Source: Labedella populi
GTDB lineage: Bacteria > Actinomycetota > Actinomycetes > Actinomycetales > Microbacteriaceae
Direction of reading: 5' to 3'
DNA length: 64,000 bases
Assembly (NCBI RefSeq): GCF_004078655.1
Contig: NZ_RZNC01000004.1
Coordinates: forward strand, 220,920 to 284,919
Within the stretch, counting starts at the first letter, position 1, and each line of letters opens with the position of its first letter. Under the pieces are notes generated by a model. It was not told the origin of the DNA and ran no database searches. It worked only from the letters and a program-made list of their open reading frames with translations. Both the position numbers and the translations under genes were made by a program. Below, one piece after another: positions 16,997 to 25,517 of this stretch.

Positions 16997-18229
16997 TCAG
17001 AGCGGCTTCTCCTCCACCCCCCATGGGGAGTCGTAGCCGTGCGGGGCAGGGGCGGCGAGGAGGTCGAGGAACGGTTTCGCGGGGAAGGCCTCGGGACCGA
17101 GCACGCCCGTCCCGGTCCAGACACCCGTCGCGAGCAGTTCCAGAGCGATGACGGGGTTGATCGCCGTCTGCCACACAACGGCTTGCGAGCCGTACTCCGC
17201 CATCGTCTGCTCGTTGTCGGCCACGTGGTAGAGGTACGTCGACCGCGGCCGGCCGTCGGTGCCGGTGCCGCGCACCCACACGCCGGCGCAGGTCTTGCCG
17301 GTCATCCTGTCGCCGAGGGTCGCGGGGTCCGGGAGGGCGGCCGCGACGACGTCGCGCGGTGAGACCGGGACGCCCTTCACCATCACGGGCTCCGTCTTGT
17401 CGAGACCGAGCTTGTGCAGCGTCTTCAGCACGTCGATGAACTCGTCGCCGAGGCCGTACTTGAAGGTCACTCGCTTGGCCTTCGTCCAGCGCGGCATGAG
17501 GAGGACCTCTTCGTGCTCGACGTTGACGCACTCGACGGCACCGATGCCCGCCGGGAAATCGAAGACCTCCGGCTCGCTGAACGGCGCCGTCGTGAACCAG
17601 CCGCGATCCTGCTCGAATACGACGGGCGGATTGAGGCATTCCTCGATCGTCGTCCAGATGGAGAACGAGGGCGCGAAGTCGTGGCCGGCCACGACGAGAT
17701 TCGCGCCGTCACGCACGCCGAGTTCATCGATCTCGCTGAAGAGCTCGTCCTCGGCGTAGCGGGCGAACACGTCCGAGAGCCCGGGCTCGACACCGATGCC
17801 CACGAGCGCGAGCCGTCCCTCCGCCTCCCACTCGTCGGCCTTCGCGAATTGCTCGTCGCCGAGCTTCACGCCCGTCTCGACGTAGGGGTTCTCGGGGTGC
17901 GGCTTCGACAGGCTCATGGCCATGTCGAGATACGTCGCACCGGCGGCGAACGCGCCGTCGAAGATCGGCATCACGAAGCGCGGGTCGACCGCGTTGAGCA
18001 CGTGGGTGATGCGGTGCTCCTGGATGAGGGCCGCGACCGAGTCGGTACTCGACGCGTCGACCTGCGCGGCGACGAGGCGATCATCTCCGACCGCGGCGAC
18101 AAGGCTCTTCGGCCGGGCCGGGTCGTAGTCCGCCACGACGAGCGTCTCGAAGAAGGAACGGCGAACGGCGATGCGCGCCGCGGCGGAACCGACGCCTCCG
18201 GCGCCGACGATGAGGATCCTGACGGTCAT
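16997..18229 (-). CDS. saccharopine dehydrogenase family protein
   Basis: A 410-residue NAD(P)-dependent enzyme of the saccharopine / carboxynorspermidine dehydrogenase family. The Rossmann motif ILIVGAGGVGSAAARIA is at the N-terminus, and VLNAVDPRFVMPIFDGAFAAG near residue 70 is the conserved family block. The ATG at 18229 is preceded by GAGGAGC and begins directly at the Rossmann fold, so it is preferred over the longer frame. Family members act in lysine or polyamine metabolism. Together with the putrescine oxidase operon a polyamine role is conceivable, but the two are 10 kb apart and unlinked. Confidence 0.85.
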   Translation of the reverse strand: MTVRILIVGAGGVGSAAARIAVRRSFFETLVVADYDPARPKSLVAAVGDDRLVAAQVDASSTDSVAALIQEHRITHVLNAVDPRFVMPIFDGAFAAGATYLDMAMSLSKPHPENPYVETGVKLGDEQFAKADEWEAEGRLALVGIGVEPGLSDVFARYAEDELFSEIDELGVRDGANLVVAGHDFAPSFSIWTTIEECLNPPVVFEQDRGWFTTAPFSEPEVFDFPAGIGAVECVNVEHEEVLLMPRWTKAKRVTFKYGLGDEFIDVLKTLHKLGLDKTEPVMVKGVPVSPRDVVAAALPDPATLGDRMTGKTCAGVWVRGTGTDGRPRSTYLYHVADNEQTMAEYGSQAVVWQTAINPVIALELLATGVWTGTGVLGPEAFPAKPFLDLLAAPAPHGYDSPWGVEEKPL

Positions 18230-18350
18230 GCTGAGTGCTCCTCGAGAATGGGTGGCGCGGTGAGCGGGTGCGTCGGGCGGATCGGATCGAGCGTCAACGC
18301 GTCGATGTGGTGGCGGAGCGGGAGGGTCCGTCGATGGGTCGCGCTGCTCG

Positions 18351-20423
18351 TCATGCGATGCCGCCGACCACGGAGTAGGCGGCCTCAACGCCGCCGGTCT
18401 CGTCCCGCACACGGACGACGACGATCGACCCGTACGGCTCCCGCCACCGGCTGTGGCGGTACGCGTGCACCTCGGGCCCCCGCGGGACGGCGACATCGAC
18501 GACGGTCCGGTGATCGTGCTCGTCGCCCTCCGGACTCACCGGCACCTGCTCGCCGTCGACCGTGACCACGAGGTCGGCGAGCGGCGACCTGCTCTCGACC
18601 TCGATGCGCGCCCGCACGACGACGGTGCCGTCCGCGCCCGGCTCGACCCCGGCGTCGAGCACTACGACGGGCGCCGCAGCCGGCCTCGCCGCCGGAGGGA
18701 CGACCGCTGCACGCGGGAACACGTCGAGGGCGCGCTCCGGCGTCCGCGGCGGTGCCACACGCGCCTCCGCCGCCGCTTCGAAGGCGCCGGCGAGCGCCAG
18801 CAGACACGCATCGTCGTAGGCGCGACCGACGAACGTGAGCCCGACGGGCATCCCGATGTCGTCGAGGAGCCCCATCGTCACGGTGACGGTCGGGATGCCG
18901 AGGTGCCGGGGGATCGAGTTGCCGTTCGAGAACGCGACGCCGTTCCGCCAGGCGATCTCGCTCGAGGCCGGATCGACGTCCGCATCGGCCGGCGCGACGT
19001 CGGCGTTCGCGGGGAACACGATCGCGTCGAGACCCTGCTCGTCCATCCACTGCTCGAGGTCGATGCGCCGCGTCTCCTCGAGGCCGCGCACCGCCTCGGC
19101 CATGCCGGGGAGATCGTCGAGGCCGATGTCGCGCTGCTTCGCGATCTCGACGAGGCGCGCGAGCTCCTCCGCGAGGTTCTCCGGGTTCGGGATGTCGCCC
19201 GGGTTCTCGGGGAAGAGCAAGGCACCGTCGACGTCGCGGAACCGGTTCAGCGCGGGGTCGCCGTTCGCGCGCAGATATTCGTCCCACGCGTAGATCGAAC
19301 CGAGCTCCCACTCCATCGCGCTGAAGCCGGGAGGGACGAGTCCACGCGTCTCGATCGTCGGGGTGCCCGGCCGGTCGCCCTCGTAGTTCGTCACGGGCGG
19401 GAAGTCCGTCTCGATCACCGTTGCGCCGAGCGACTCGAGGAGCGTGCGCGCGCTCCTCCAACGATCCATGATCGACTCGCGCGTCACGATCGGCTCGGCG
19501 ATCTCCTCGTCGGCGTTGATGTACATGCGCGGCACACCGATACGCGCCCCCGCGAGCGCGCCGTCGTCGGCGAGCGCAGCGTAGGAGGCGGGCCGCACGT
19601 CGGCGAGCGGCGGCAACGCGACCCAGGGCTGCGTCCTCCAGAAGTCCCCACGCGGCTCGGGGTCGTCGGCGACGAGGACGTCGAGGAGCTCGAGCAGGTC
19701 CGGGACGCTCCGCGTGTGCGGGACGACGACGTCCATCGTCGGATACAACGGCCAGTTGCCACGCACGGAGATAACGCCGCGCGACGGCGTGTACGCGACG
19801 AGGCCGTTGTTCGACGCGGGCGACCGGCCGGAGGACCAGGTCTCCTCACCGAGCCCGATGATCGCGAGGCTCGCGGCCGTCCCGGCGCCGGAGCCGTTCG
19901 ACGATCCGGATCCGAAGGCGGCAGGGAGGAAGTCCGCGTTGTACGGGCTCTCCGCTCGACCGTAGAGGCCTCGCTGCATCCCGCCGTCGGCCATGGGCGG
20001 CATGTTCGTGAGCCCGATGAGCACGGCCCCCGCGGCACGCATCCGCTCGATCGCGAACGCGTCGCGCGAGGCGATGAGGTCGGCGAAGGCCGGCGACCCG
20101 CTCGCGACCGTCAGGCCCTCGACGGCGTAGCTGTCCTTCGCGGTGTAGGGGATGCCGTCGAGCGGACCGAGCGTCCGTCCCGTCCGCCGCCGCTCGTCCG
20201 AGGCCCTGGCCTCCTCGAACATCCTCGGGTCCAGCACGGGCACGGCGTTGAGGTGGATGCCGTGTCGGTCGTACCGCGCGATGCGCTCGAGGCACGCGGC
20301 GACGAGTTCGACGCTCGTCACGACGCCGTCCTCGAGCGCGCGACGGGTCGCCGCGATCGTCCCCTCGACGACGCTGTATCGCTGTGGAATCCCCTGTAGG
20401 CCCGATGTGCGCACCGCAATCAC
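18351..20423 (-). CDS. amidase signature enzyme with extra C-terminal domain
   Basis: A 690-residue amidase. The Ser-cisSer-Lys triad is visible: Lys in IPYTAKDSYAVEG near residue 96, the Gly/Ser-rich FGSGSSNGSGAGTAAS near residues 170-185, and the nucleophile region in SSGRSPASNNGLVAYTP near residue 197. The amidase part ends near residue 570. The last 100 or so residues form a beta-rich, Ig-like segment that most amidases lack. The GTG start lies 5 nt after the Fic stop codon with a marginal GGGAG. Substrate unknown; a simple amide or nitrile-derived amide hydrolase is likely. Confidence 0.87.
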   Translation of the reverse strand: MIAVRTSGLQGIPQRYSVVEGTIAATRRALEDGVVTSVELVAACLERIARYDRHGIHLNAVPVLDPRMFEEARASDERRRTGRTLGPLDGIPYTAKDSYAVEGLTVASGSPAFADLIASRDAFAIERMRAAGAVLIGLTNMPPMADGGMQRGLYGRAESPYNADFLPAAFGSGSSNGSGAGTAASLAIIGLGEETWSSGRSPASNNGLVAYTPSRGVISVRGNWPLYPTMDVVVPHTRSVPDLLELLDVLVADDPEPRGDFWRTQPWVALPPLADVRPASYAALADDGALAGARIGVPRMYINADEEIAEPIVTRESIMDRWRSARTLLESLGATVIETDFPPVTNYEGDRPGTPTIETRGLVPPGFSAMEWELGSIYAWDEYLRANGDPALNRFRDVDGALLFPENPGDIPNPENLAEELARLVEIAKQRDIGLDDLPGMAEAVRGLEETRRIDLEQWMDEQGLDAIVFPANADVAPADADVDPASSEIAWRNGVAFSNGNSIPRHLGIPTVTVTMGLLDDIGMPVGLTFVGRAYDDACLLALAGAFEAAAEARVAPPRTPERALDVFPRAAVVPPAARPAAAPVVVLDAGVEPGADGTVVVRARIEVESRSPLADLVVTVDGEQVPVSPEGDEHDHRTVVDVAVPRGPEVHAYRHSRWREPYGSIVVVRVRDETGGVEAAYSVVGGIA

Positions 20424-20428
20424 ACTCC

Positions 20429-21571
20429 CTACTCGAGTTTGTCGTTCTGCAGCATCGGCGGAAGGAAACCCAATTCGTTGAAGCGCCGCACCAGGAAAGG
20501 CCCGATCACCGGATTGTGAAGTGATGCCGTATAAAAGCGCGGTCCCGCATCGGCTCGCTGCAGCAATCCGCGCTCTACCATCGCTCGAATAGCCACCGAG
20601 CGTGCCGATGGCCCACCTGGGAACGCATCCTCTAGGTCTCCCGCTTTCACGACTCCCTGGTCGAAGACGATCTGAAGCGCTTTGCTCTCCGCCGTATTGA
20701 GAATCCCGGACTCGCGCATCCTTTGGATGGTCGGAGCCAAGACTTCTCGGCTCAGGTATTCGGCGTCTTGAAGCTTCGTTAGGCGCTCAAGGTCGTCATG
20801 TACGCCACGTGCGAAGAAGGTGCACCACAGCACAGTGCCACTGTTTGAGAGATCGTCGGCCGCTTCCAATGAGGCGTAGTACTCGTCTCGATCGTTTCCG
20901 AAGACAGCTGTGGGGTTGACCGTACGAAGCCCTACAGGGCTGACGAACCCGTTCCGTCTGATCATGAAGTAGGTCACGAGTCGAGAGACCCGCCCATTAC
21001 CGTTCCTGAAAGGATGAATCCAGAGGAAACGATGGTGAGCAATCGCGACGTGAATCATCTGTTGGTGCGCAGGCAACGGCCTGTTTGCGAACTCCAGAAA
21101 ATCGCTCATTTCAGAGTGCACGTAAACGTGGCTCGGCGGAGTATGAGCTGAGTTCAATATTTCTACGTCTACGACACGATAGGAGCCCGGGGTCGGGTCG
21201 CCTTCCCGTGTCAGGCCGTCGACGGTCATGCGATGAAACTCGCGCACGAGCGAATGCGTCAACGGAGCTTCCGGCGGCAGCTCGTCGATCAGACGCATCG
21301 CAGCGAGAAGATTGTTGATCTCTCGCTGGGCCTCGCTTTGCTGCTCGTCATCACCCGAGGGGCCCCGAATAGCGTCGTAAACGGTGGTCCTGTTGCCCTC
21401 GATGCGGGCTGAGATGACGCTTGACAGAATTTGAAACAGGCTGTGCAACTCGATGATGAGTTGCGGGCGTGTAGTACCAAGCCCTAGGTTTCCGCGGAAA
21501 CGTTCGAGTTCGAAAGAAAGCTCCACGAGAGGCGAATCGAAATCAACACTAGGAAGGCGATACTTGTCCAC
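20429..21571 (-). CDS. fic: Fic family protein (class II, self-inhibited)
   Basis: A 380-residue Fic/DOC enzyme, expected to transfer AMP from ATP to a target hydroxyl. The catalytic loop IHPFRNGNGRVSRL near residue 200 keeps the His and the GNGR core. The N-terminal helix carries ISARIEGN near residue 57, an (S/T)xxxE(G/N) inhibitory motif, which makes it class II. The C-terminal 100 residues look like a winged helix. The GTG start has a strong AGGAGGTG. Base composition is clearly more AT-rich than the neighbours, suggesting horizontal acquisition. No antitoxin gene is adjacent. The target is unknown. Confidence 0.9.
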   Translation of the reverse strand: MDKYRLPSVDFDSPLVELSFELERFRGNLGLGTTRPQLIIELHSLFQILSSVISARIEGNRTTVYDAIRGPSGDDEQQSEAQREINNLLAAMRLIDELPPEAPLTHSLVREFHRMTVDGLTREGDPTPGSYRVVDVEILNSAHTPPSHVYVHSEMSDFLEFANRPLPAHQQMIHVAIAHHRFLWIHPFRNGNGRVSRLVTYFMIRRNGFVSPVGLRTVNPTAVFGNDRDEYYASLEAADDLSNSGTVLWCTFFARGVHDDLERLTKLQDAEYLSREVLAPTIQRMRESGILNTAESKALQIVFDQGVVKAGDLEDAFPGGPSARSVAIRAMVERGLLQRADAGPRFYTASLHNPVIGPFLVRRFNELGFLPPMLQNDKLE

Positions 21572-21889
21572 GCTTCACCTCCTATTTGTAATTCCTCAGT
21601 GGCTTTCTTTACAGCAGCCGTCGTGCCACGCGGAAAGACGCCAGTGGGAACTTCTTCAGGCAAGTAACTTCTTGTGAGACCAGTAAAGACTATTTGCGAA
21701 TGTCTCCGCGGAATATTTTCCCAGGCAATCGCTTACTGATCCCGCCGCCTATCTAATGTTGCTAGCGAAACGAGGAGGCACACGCATGCTCAAGGCAGGG
21801 CGCCCATAGAGGCGTCAGCGCGATCAAGACATGGATTGGCCGGCGGGGCCGGATGTAGGACCTGTCGATCACCTCAAACGCGCTCGTCG
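21572..21889. other. AT-rich intergenic region upstream of fic
   Basis: These 318 bp are less GC-rich than the rest of the window (for example the stretches around 21580-21610 and 21660-21720). They hold the fic ribosome-binding site and presumably its promoter. An eight-codon ORF (21786-21809, plus strand) with a strong GAGGAGG site begins MLKAGRP and stops; it may be a decayed gene start. No tRNA, integrase site or terminal repeat was found. Confidence 0.5.
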
Positions 21890-22606
21890 TCAGGCGGTCT
21901 CGAGCGGCTTGCGACCCCGGTGCAGCGCGACGATGCCGCCCGTAAGGTTGCGCCAGGCGACGTCGCGCCAGCCGGCCTCGCGCAACCACGCCGCGAGCTT
22001 GGGCTGCGCCGGCCAGTCCTTGATCGACTCGTCGAGGTAGTCGTAGGCGTCGGAGTTCGAGCTCACGACCTTGACGACCGTGGGCATGACGCGGTCGAGG
22101 TAGAAGTCGTAGAGTCCGCGGAAGGCACGGTTCGGGGGCGTCGAGAACTCGCAGATGACGATGCGGCCGCCGGGCTTCGTGACCCGGAGCATCTCGGCGA
22201 TGGCCGTCTGGGGCCCCTCGACGTTGCGGAGCCCGAAGGAGATCGTCACGGCGTCGAACTCGGCGTCGCCGAAGGGCAAGGCCGTCGCGTCGGCCTCGAC
22301 GAAATCGACGTTCGTGAGGTGTCCGTACTTCTGCCGCCCGACCTCGAGCATACCGGGCGAGAAATCGGCCGCGACGATGTGGGCACCCGACGCGGCGAAG
22401 GCGGCACTCGAGGTCCCCGTCCCGGCGGCGAGGTCGAGCACGCGCTCGCCCGGCTTCGGGTCGACCGCGCGCGTCGTGGCGATGCGCCAGAGTCGGTCGT
22501 TGCCCACCGAGAGGACCGTGTTGGTGCGGTCGTAGTGCGTCGACACCTCATCGAACATCGCCGAGACCTGGCCGGGTTGCTTCGAGAGATCGGCTTTGCT
22601 GTTCAC
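21890..22606 (-). CDS. menG: demethylmenaquinone methyltransferase
   Basis: A 238-residue SAM-dependent methyltransferase of the UbiE/MenG family that carries out the last step of menaquinone synthesis, C-methylation of the naphthoquinone ring. The SAM-binding motif VLDLAAGTGTSSAAFA is near residue 57, preceded by the family N-terminus VSAMFDEVSTHYDRTN, with ISFGLRNVEGPQTAIAEM near residue 132. The start is a GTG 6 nt after a TAGACT -10. It faces the lipoprotein gene, and menF follows 45 nt after that. Confidence 0.95.
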   Translation of the reverse strand: MNSKADLSKQPGQVSAMFDEVSTHYDRTNTVLSVGNDRLWRIATTRAVDPKPGERVLDLAAGTGTSSAAFAASGAHIVAADFSPGMLEVGRQKYGHLTNVDFVEADATALPFGDAEFDAVTISFGLRNVEGPQTAIAEMLRVTKPGGRIVICEFSTPPNRAFRGLYDFYLDRVMPTVVKVVSSNSDAYDYLDESIKDWPAQPKLAAWLREAGWRDVAWRNLTGGIVALHRGRKPLETA

Positions 22607-22612
22607 CCCGCC

Positions 22613-22618
22613 AGTCTA
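22613..22618 (-). promoter_or_regulatory. -10 element, leaderless menG
   Basis: TAGACT on the minus strand ends 6 nt before the GTG at 22606. Confidence 0.6.
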
Positions 22619-22690
22619 GGACCGCTCATCACCCGGAGCCTGGGCGCCGACCGGGTGGACACGCCGTCGGACGCGGCCGAGACTGGAGGC

Positions 22691-23212
22691 ATGGAGCGGC
22701 ACGGACGTGGTCGAGCGGGAGCGGTGGTCGCCGCGAGCGCCGCACTCCTCGCCGGTTGCGCCGCCGGGCCACGAGTGGCGGAGAGCCCGGACCTCTCGTC
22801 CGATCCGTCCGTCGCGCCGTCGTCGACCCGCTCCGAGTCGGTCACGCCCCTCCAGGACGGCTTTTACCGCGCCGCGGTCTACGTCTCCGACGGCGCCGCG
22901 TCGGACGGTGTCCTCGCCGCCGGCACGCTCGTCGACCTCGGCGATGGCTGCCTCGGCCTCGAATCCACTGACGGGCAGCGCTTCCTCGTCGCGTTCCCGG
23001 ACGGCACCACACTCGAGGACGGGGTCGTCACGGCCGTCGGTATGGCGCCGTTCGGGCTCGGACAGCCGCTGCGCTACGAGGGCGCCGTGCGAAGCCTCGA
23101 CGACCGGCAGGACGCCCTGGCCCTGCCGGTCGGCTGTCCGGACGACGTGACGGACGTCTGGTACTTCGTCGTGCCGAACAGCGCCGGCGTCGGCGGCCCC
23201 GGCGCTGACTGA
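22691..23212 (+). CDS. putative lipoprotein
   Basis: A 173-residue protein with a lipoprotein signal: positive RHGRGR, a hydrophobic AGAVVAASAALLAG and lipobox LLAGC with Cys near residue 22. A Ser/Pro-rich linker of about 30 residues leads to a small beta-rich domain with two further cysteines (DGCLGLES and VGCPDD) that could form a disulfide. GGAGG lies before the ATG. It is expected on the outer face of the membrane. It lies between menG and menF, but no link to menaquinone synthesis can be shown. Confidence 0.75.
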   Translation: MERHGRGRAGAVVAASAALLAGCAAGPRVAESPDLSSDPSVAPSSTRSESVTPLQDGFYRAAVYVSDGAASDGVLAAGTLVDLGDGCLGLESTDGQRFLVAFPDGTTLEDGVVTAVGMAPFGLGQPLRYEGAVRSLDDRQDALALPVGCPDDVTDVWYFVVPNSAGVGGPGAD

Positions 23213-23251
23213 CGCCGCCGCTGGACACCCGACGCGACCGCCCACCGGGCT

Positions 23252-23257
23252 TAGGCT
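23252..23257 (+). promoter_or_regulatory. -10 element, leaderless menF
   Basis: TAGGCT stands 6 nt before the GTG at 23264. Confidence 0.6.
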
Positions 23258-23263
23258 GAATCC

Positions 23264-24511
23264 GTGATCAGTACCGGCACGCCCCCAGCCCTCGTCGCCT
23301 CGACGAGACGGGTCGACGGTATCGGTCCCCTCCTCGCCCACGCCGACGCACAGCGTCCGCTCGTGTGGTCGCGACGCGGAGACGGCCTGGTCGGAATCGG
23401 TGAGGCCCTGCGGCTCGAGTTCCGGGGAGCAGACCGCATGAGGGAGGCCGCCGCGGCGTGGCGCGACGTGGCGGCCGCCGCCACGGTGACGGACGGCGTC
23501 CGCGTGTCGGGATCCGGACTGGTCGCCTTCGGGACCTTCGCTTTCTCCGCCGACTCGCAGGAGCCGAGCGTCCTCATCGTGCCGCGCACGATCGTGGGGC
23601 GGCACGGGTCGACGACCTTCGTGACACGGATCCGCCGGGCGGACGAGCCCGACGACGACTCCCGGCTCACCGCGTCACGGCGCTTCGGCGACGAATTCCG
23701 CATCTCCCTCTCCGCCGGTGAGGAGACCGCCGACGGATACGTCGAGCACGTGGGTCACGCGATCGACCGGATCGCGAGCGGTGCCCTCTCGAAGGTCGTG
23801 CTCGCTCGGGAGCTCACGGGGCACGTCCCCGCCGGAGCCGATCTGCGCCGGGTCATCACCGACCTCGCCCTCGGATACCCCGACTGCTGGACCTTCGCCG
23901 TCGACGGACTGATCGGCTCGAGCCCGGAGACGCTCGTCCGTGTCGAAGCCGGCACGGTGGGCGCTCGGGTGCTCGCCGGAACGGCTTCGCGCGGCGTCAA
24001 CGCGGACGCCGACCAGAAGGCGGCCCTCGCGCTCGTGACGTCGACGAAGGACCAGGACGAGCACCAGTTCGCCGTGCGGAGCGCCGTCGAGTCGCTCCGT
24101 CCGCACACGCGGCACCTCGCGACGAGCGAGGTGCCGTTCGCCCTCAAACTGCCGAATCTCTGGCACCTCGCGACCGATCTCGAGGGAGCGCTCGACGGCG
24201 GCGCCTCCTCGATCGACCTCATCGACGCGATGCACCCGACCGCCGCCGTGGCCGGCTCCCCCCGCGAGGAGGCCGTCTCGCTCATCGCCGAACTCGAGCC
24301 CTTCGACCGGGGTCGCTATTCGGGTCCCGTCGGGTGGGTGGACGCGTCGGGCGACGGCGAGTGGGCGATCGCGCTGCGCTGCGCACAGGTCGACCCCGAC
24401 GGCGACGTCACCGCATATGCCGGCTGCGGCATCGTCATCGACTCGGATCCGGCGGCCGAACTCGCCGAGACGCGGATGAAGTTCCGCCCCATCGTCGACG
24501 CCTTCGGCTGA
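23264..24511 (+). CDS. menF: isochorismate synthase
   Basis: A 415-residue chorismate-utilising enzyme that isomerises chorismate to isochorismate, the entry step to menaquinone. The C-terminal chorismate-binding domain shows KVVLARELTGHVP (the KVVLAR block, near residue 179), SPETLVRVEAGTVGARVLAGT near residue 222, MHPTAAVAGSPREEA near residue 326 and CGIVIDSDPAAELAETRMKF at the end. Its position beside menG and menD favours MenF over a siderophore or salicylate synthase. The GTG start follows a -10 hexamer directly. Confidence 0.92.
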   Translation: MISTGTPPALVASTRRVDGIGPLLAHADAQRPLVWSRRGDGLVGIGEALRLEFRGADRMREAAAAWRDVAAAATVTDGVRVSGSGLVAFGTFAFSADSQEPSVLIVPRTIVGRHGSTTFVTRIRRADEPDDDSRLTASRRFGDEFRISLSAGEETADGYVEHVGHAIDRIASGALSKVVLARELTGHVPAGADLRRVITDLALGYPDCWTFAVDGLIGSSPETLVRVEAGTVGARVLAGTASRGVNADADQKAALALVTSTKDQDEHQFAVRSAVESLRPHTRHLATSEVPFALKLPNLWHLATDLEGALDGGASSIDLIDAMHPTAAVAGSPREEAVSLIAELEPFDRGRYSGPVGWVDASGDGEWAIALRCAQVDPDGDVTAYAGCGIVIDSDPAAELAETRMKFRPIVDAFG

Positions 24512-24620
24512 TCCGCCCCCTCCACCTCCCGCGGATCCCCCTCCCGGGTCGTCACATGTGTCCGCGGTCGCCGGCCCCAAGACCACGGATTCGCGTCCAC
24601 CCGGGACCCGACTGGAGGGA

Positions 24621-25463
24621 TCAGGTCGCCGCGAGCCGCTGCTTCTCGCGCTCGACACCGAAGTCGGCCGTCGGCCACTGCGGAGAGATGGACTCGAGCG
24701 CGTCGATGAGGAGTTGTTGCACGGCGAGGCGTGCGAACCACTTCTTGTCCGCGGGGACGACGTGCCAGGGCGCCTCCGGAATCGAGGTCCGTTCGATCGC
24801 CACCTGGTACGCCGCCTGGTAGTCGTCCCACAGCAACCGTTCGTCGACGTCTCCGGGGTTGTACTTCCAGTGTTTGTCCGCGCGTTCGAGCCGCTCGCCG
24901 AGGCGTTCCTTCTGCTCGGAGCGGCCCACGTGCAGCATGACCTTCACCACTCGGACGCCGCGCTCGACGAGCCCGCGCTCGAACTCGACGATGGCCCCGT
25001 AGCGCCGCTCGAGTTCGTCCTCACCGGCGAGCGAACGGACACGACCGATGAGGACGTCCTCATAGTGCGAGCGGTCGAAGACGCCGATGAGGCCGGGCGT
25101 CGGCACCCGCCGCTCGACGCGCCAGAGGAAGTCGTGCTCGAGCTCCTCATCCGTGGGCTTTTTGAAGGCGGTGATCGTCACACCTTGGGGGTCGACGGCG
25201 CCGACGACGTGCCGCATGATGCCGCCCTTTCCCGCGGTGTCCATGCCCTGGACGATGAGCAGCACGGAGTCGCGAGCACCGCCTGTGCTCGACGCGAAGA
25301 GCCGCTCCTGCAGTTCCGCGAGCCGTTCGACGCGCGCCGTGAGTTCCGTCTTCCCCCGCTTCTTCGGGCTCCGTGAGCCCCGCGACGTGAATCCGGGGGT
25401 CGAGCCGGGGTCGACGTCGGAGAGTCTGAAGCCCGGGCCGATGGTGAGGGTTGTGGAGTCCAT
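24621..25463 (-). CDS. ppk2: polyphosphate kinase 2 family protein
   Basis: A 280-residue PPK2-family phosphotransferase that uses polyphosphate to phosphorylate nucleotides. Walker A is VQGMDTAGKGGIMRHV near residue 73, the Walker B/lid region is IGVFDRSHYEDVLIGRVRSL near residue 126, and HWKYNPGDVDERLLWDDYQAAY follows. A single PPK2 domain of usual length is present, suggesting a class I or III enzyme (NDP or AMP/ADP as acceptor). The ATG at 25463 (MDSTTLTIGPG) is chosen over the in-frame start at 25499 because it sits after GAGGATGAGGG. It lies between menF and menD on the minus strand, with no evident link to them. Confidence 0.9.
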   Translation of the reverse strand: MDSTTLTIGPGFRLSDVDPGSTPGFTSRGSRSPKKRGKTELTARVERLAELQERLFASSTGGARDSVLLIVQGMDTAGKGGIMRHVVGAVDPQGVTITAFKKPTDEELEHDFLWRVERRVPTPGLIGVFDRSHYEDVLIGRVRSLAGEDELERRYGAIVEFERGLVERGVRVVKVMLHVGRSEQKERLGERLERADKHWKYNPGDVDERLLWDDYQAAYQVAIERTSIPEAPWHVVPADKKWFARLAVQQLLIDALESISPQWPTADFGVEREKQRLAAT

Positions 25464-25517
25464 GCCCTCATCCTCGTCCCTCCGACCGATGGGCGACACC
25501 CCGCCACGGTCCAGTGC

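Noticed and set aside
18453..20399. A 648-codon plus-strand frame antisense to the amidase
   Set aside because: The translation is Arg/Asp/Val/Gly-rich without any motif, and the opposite strand carries a complete amidase with its catalytic triad.
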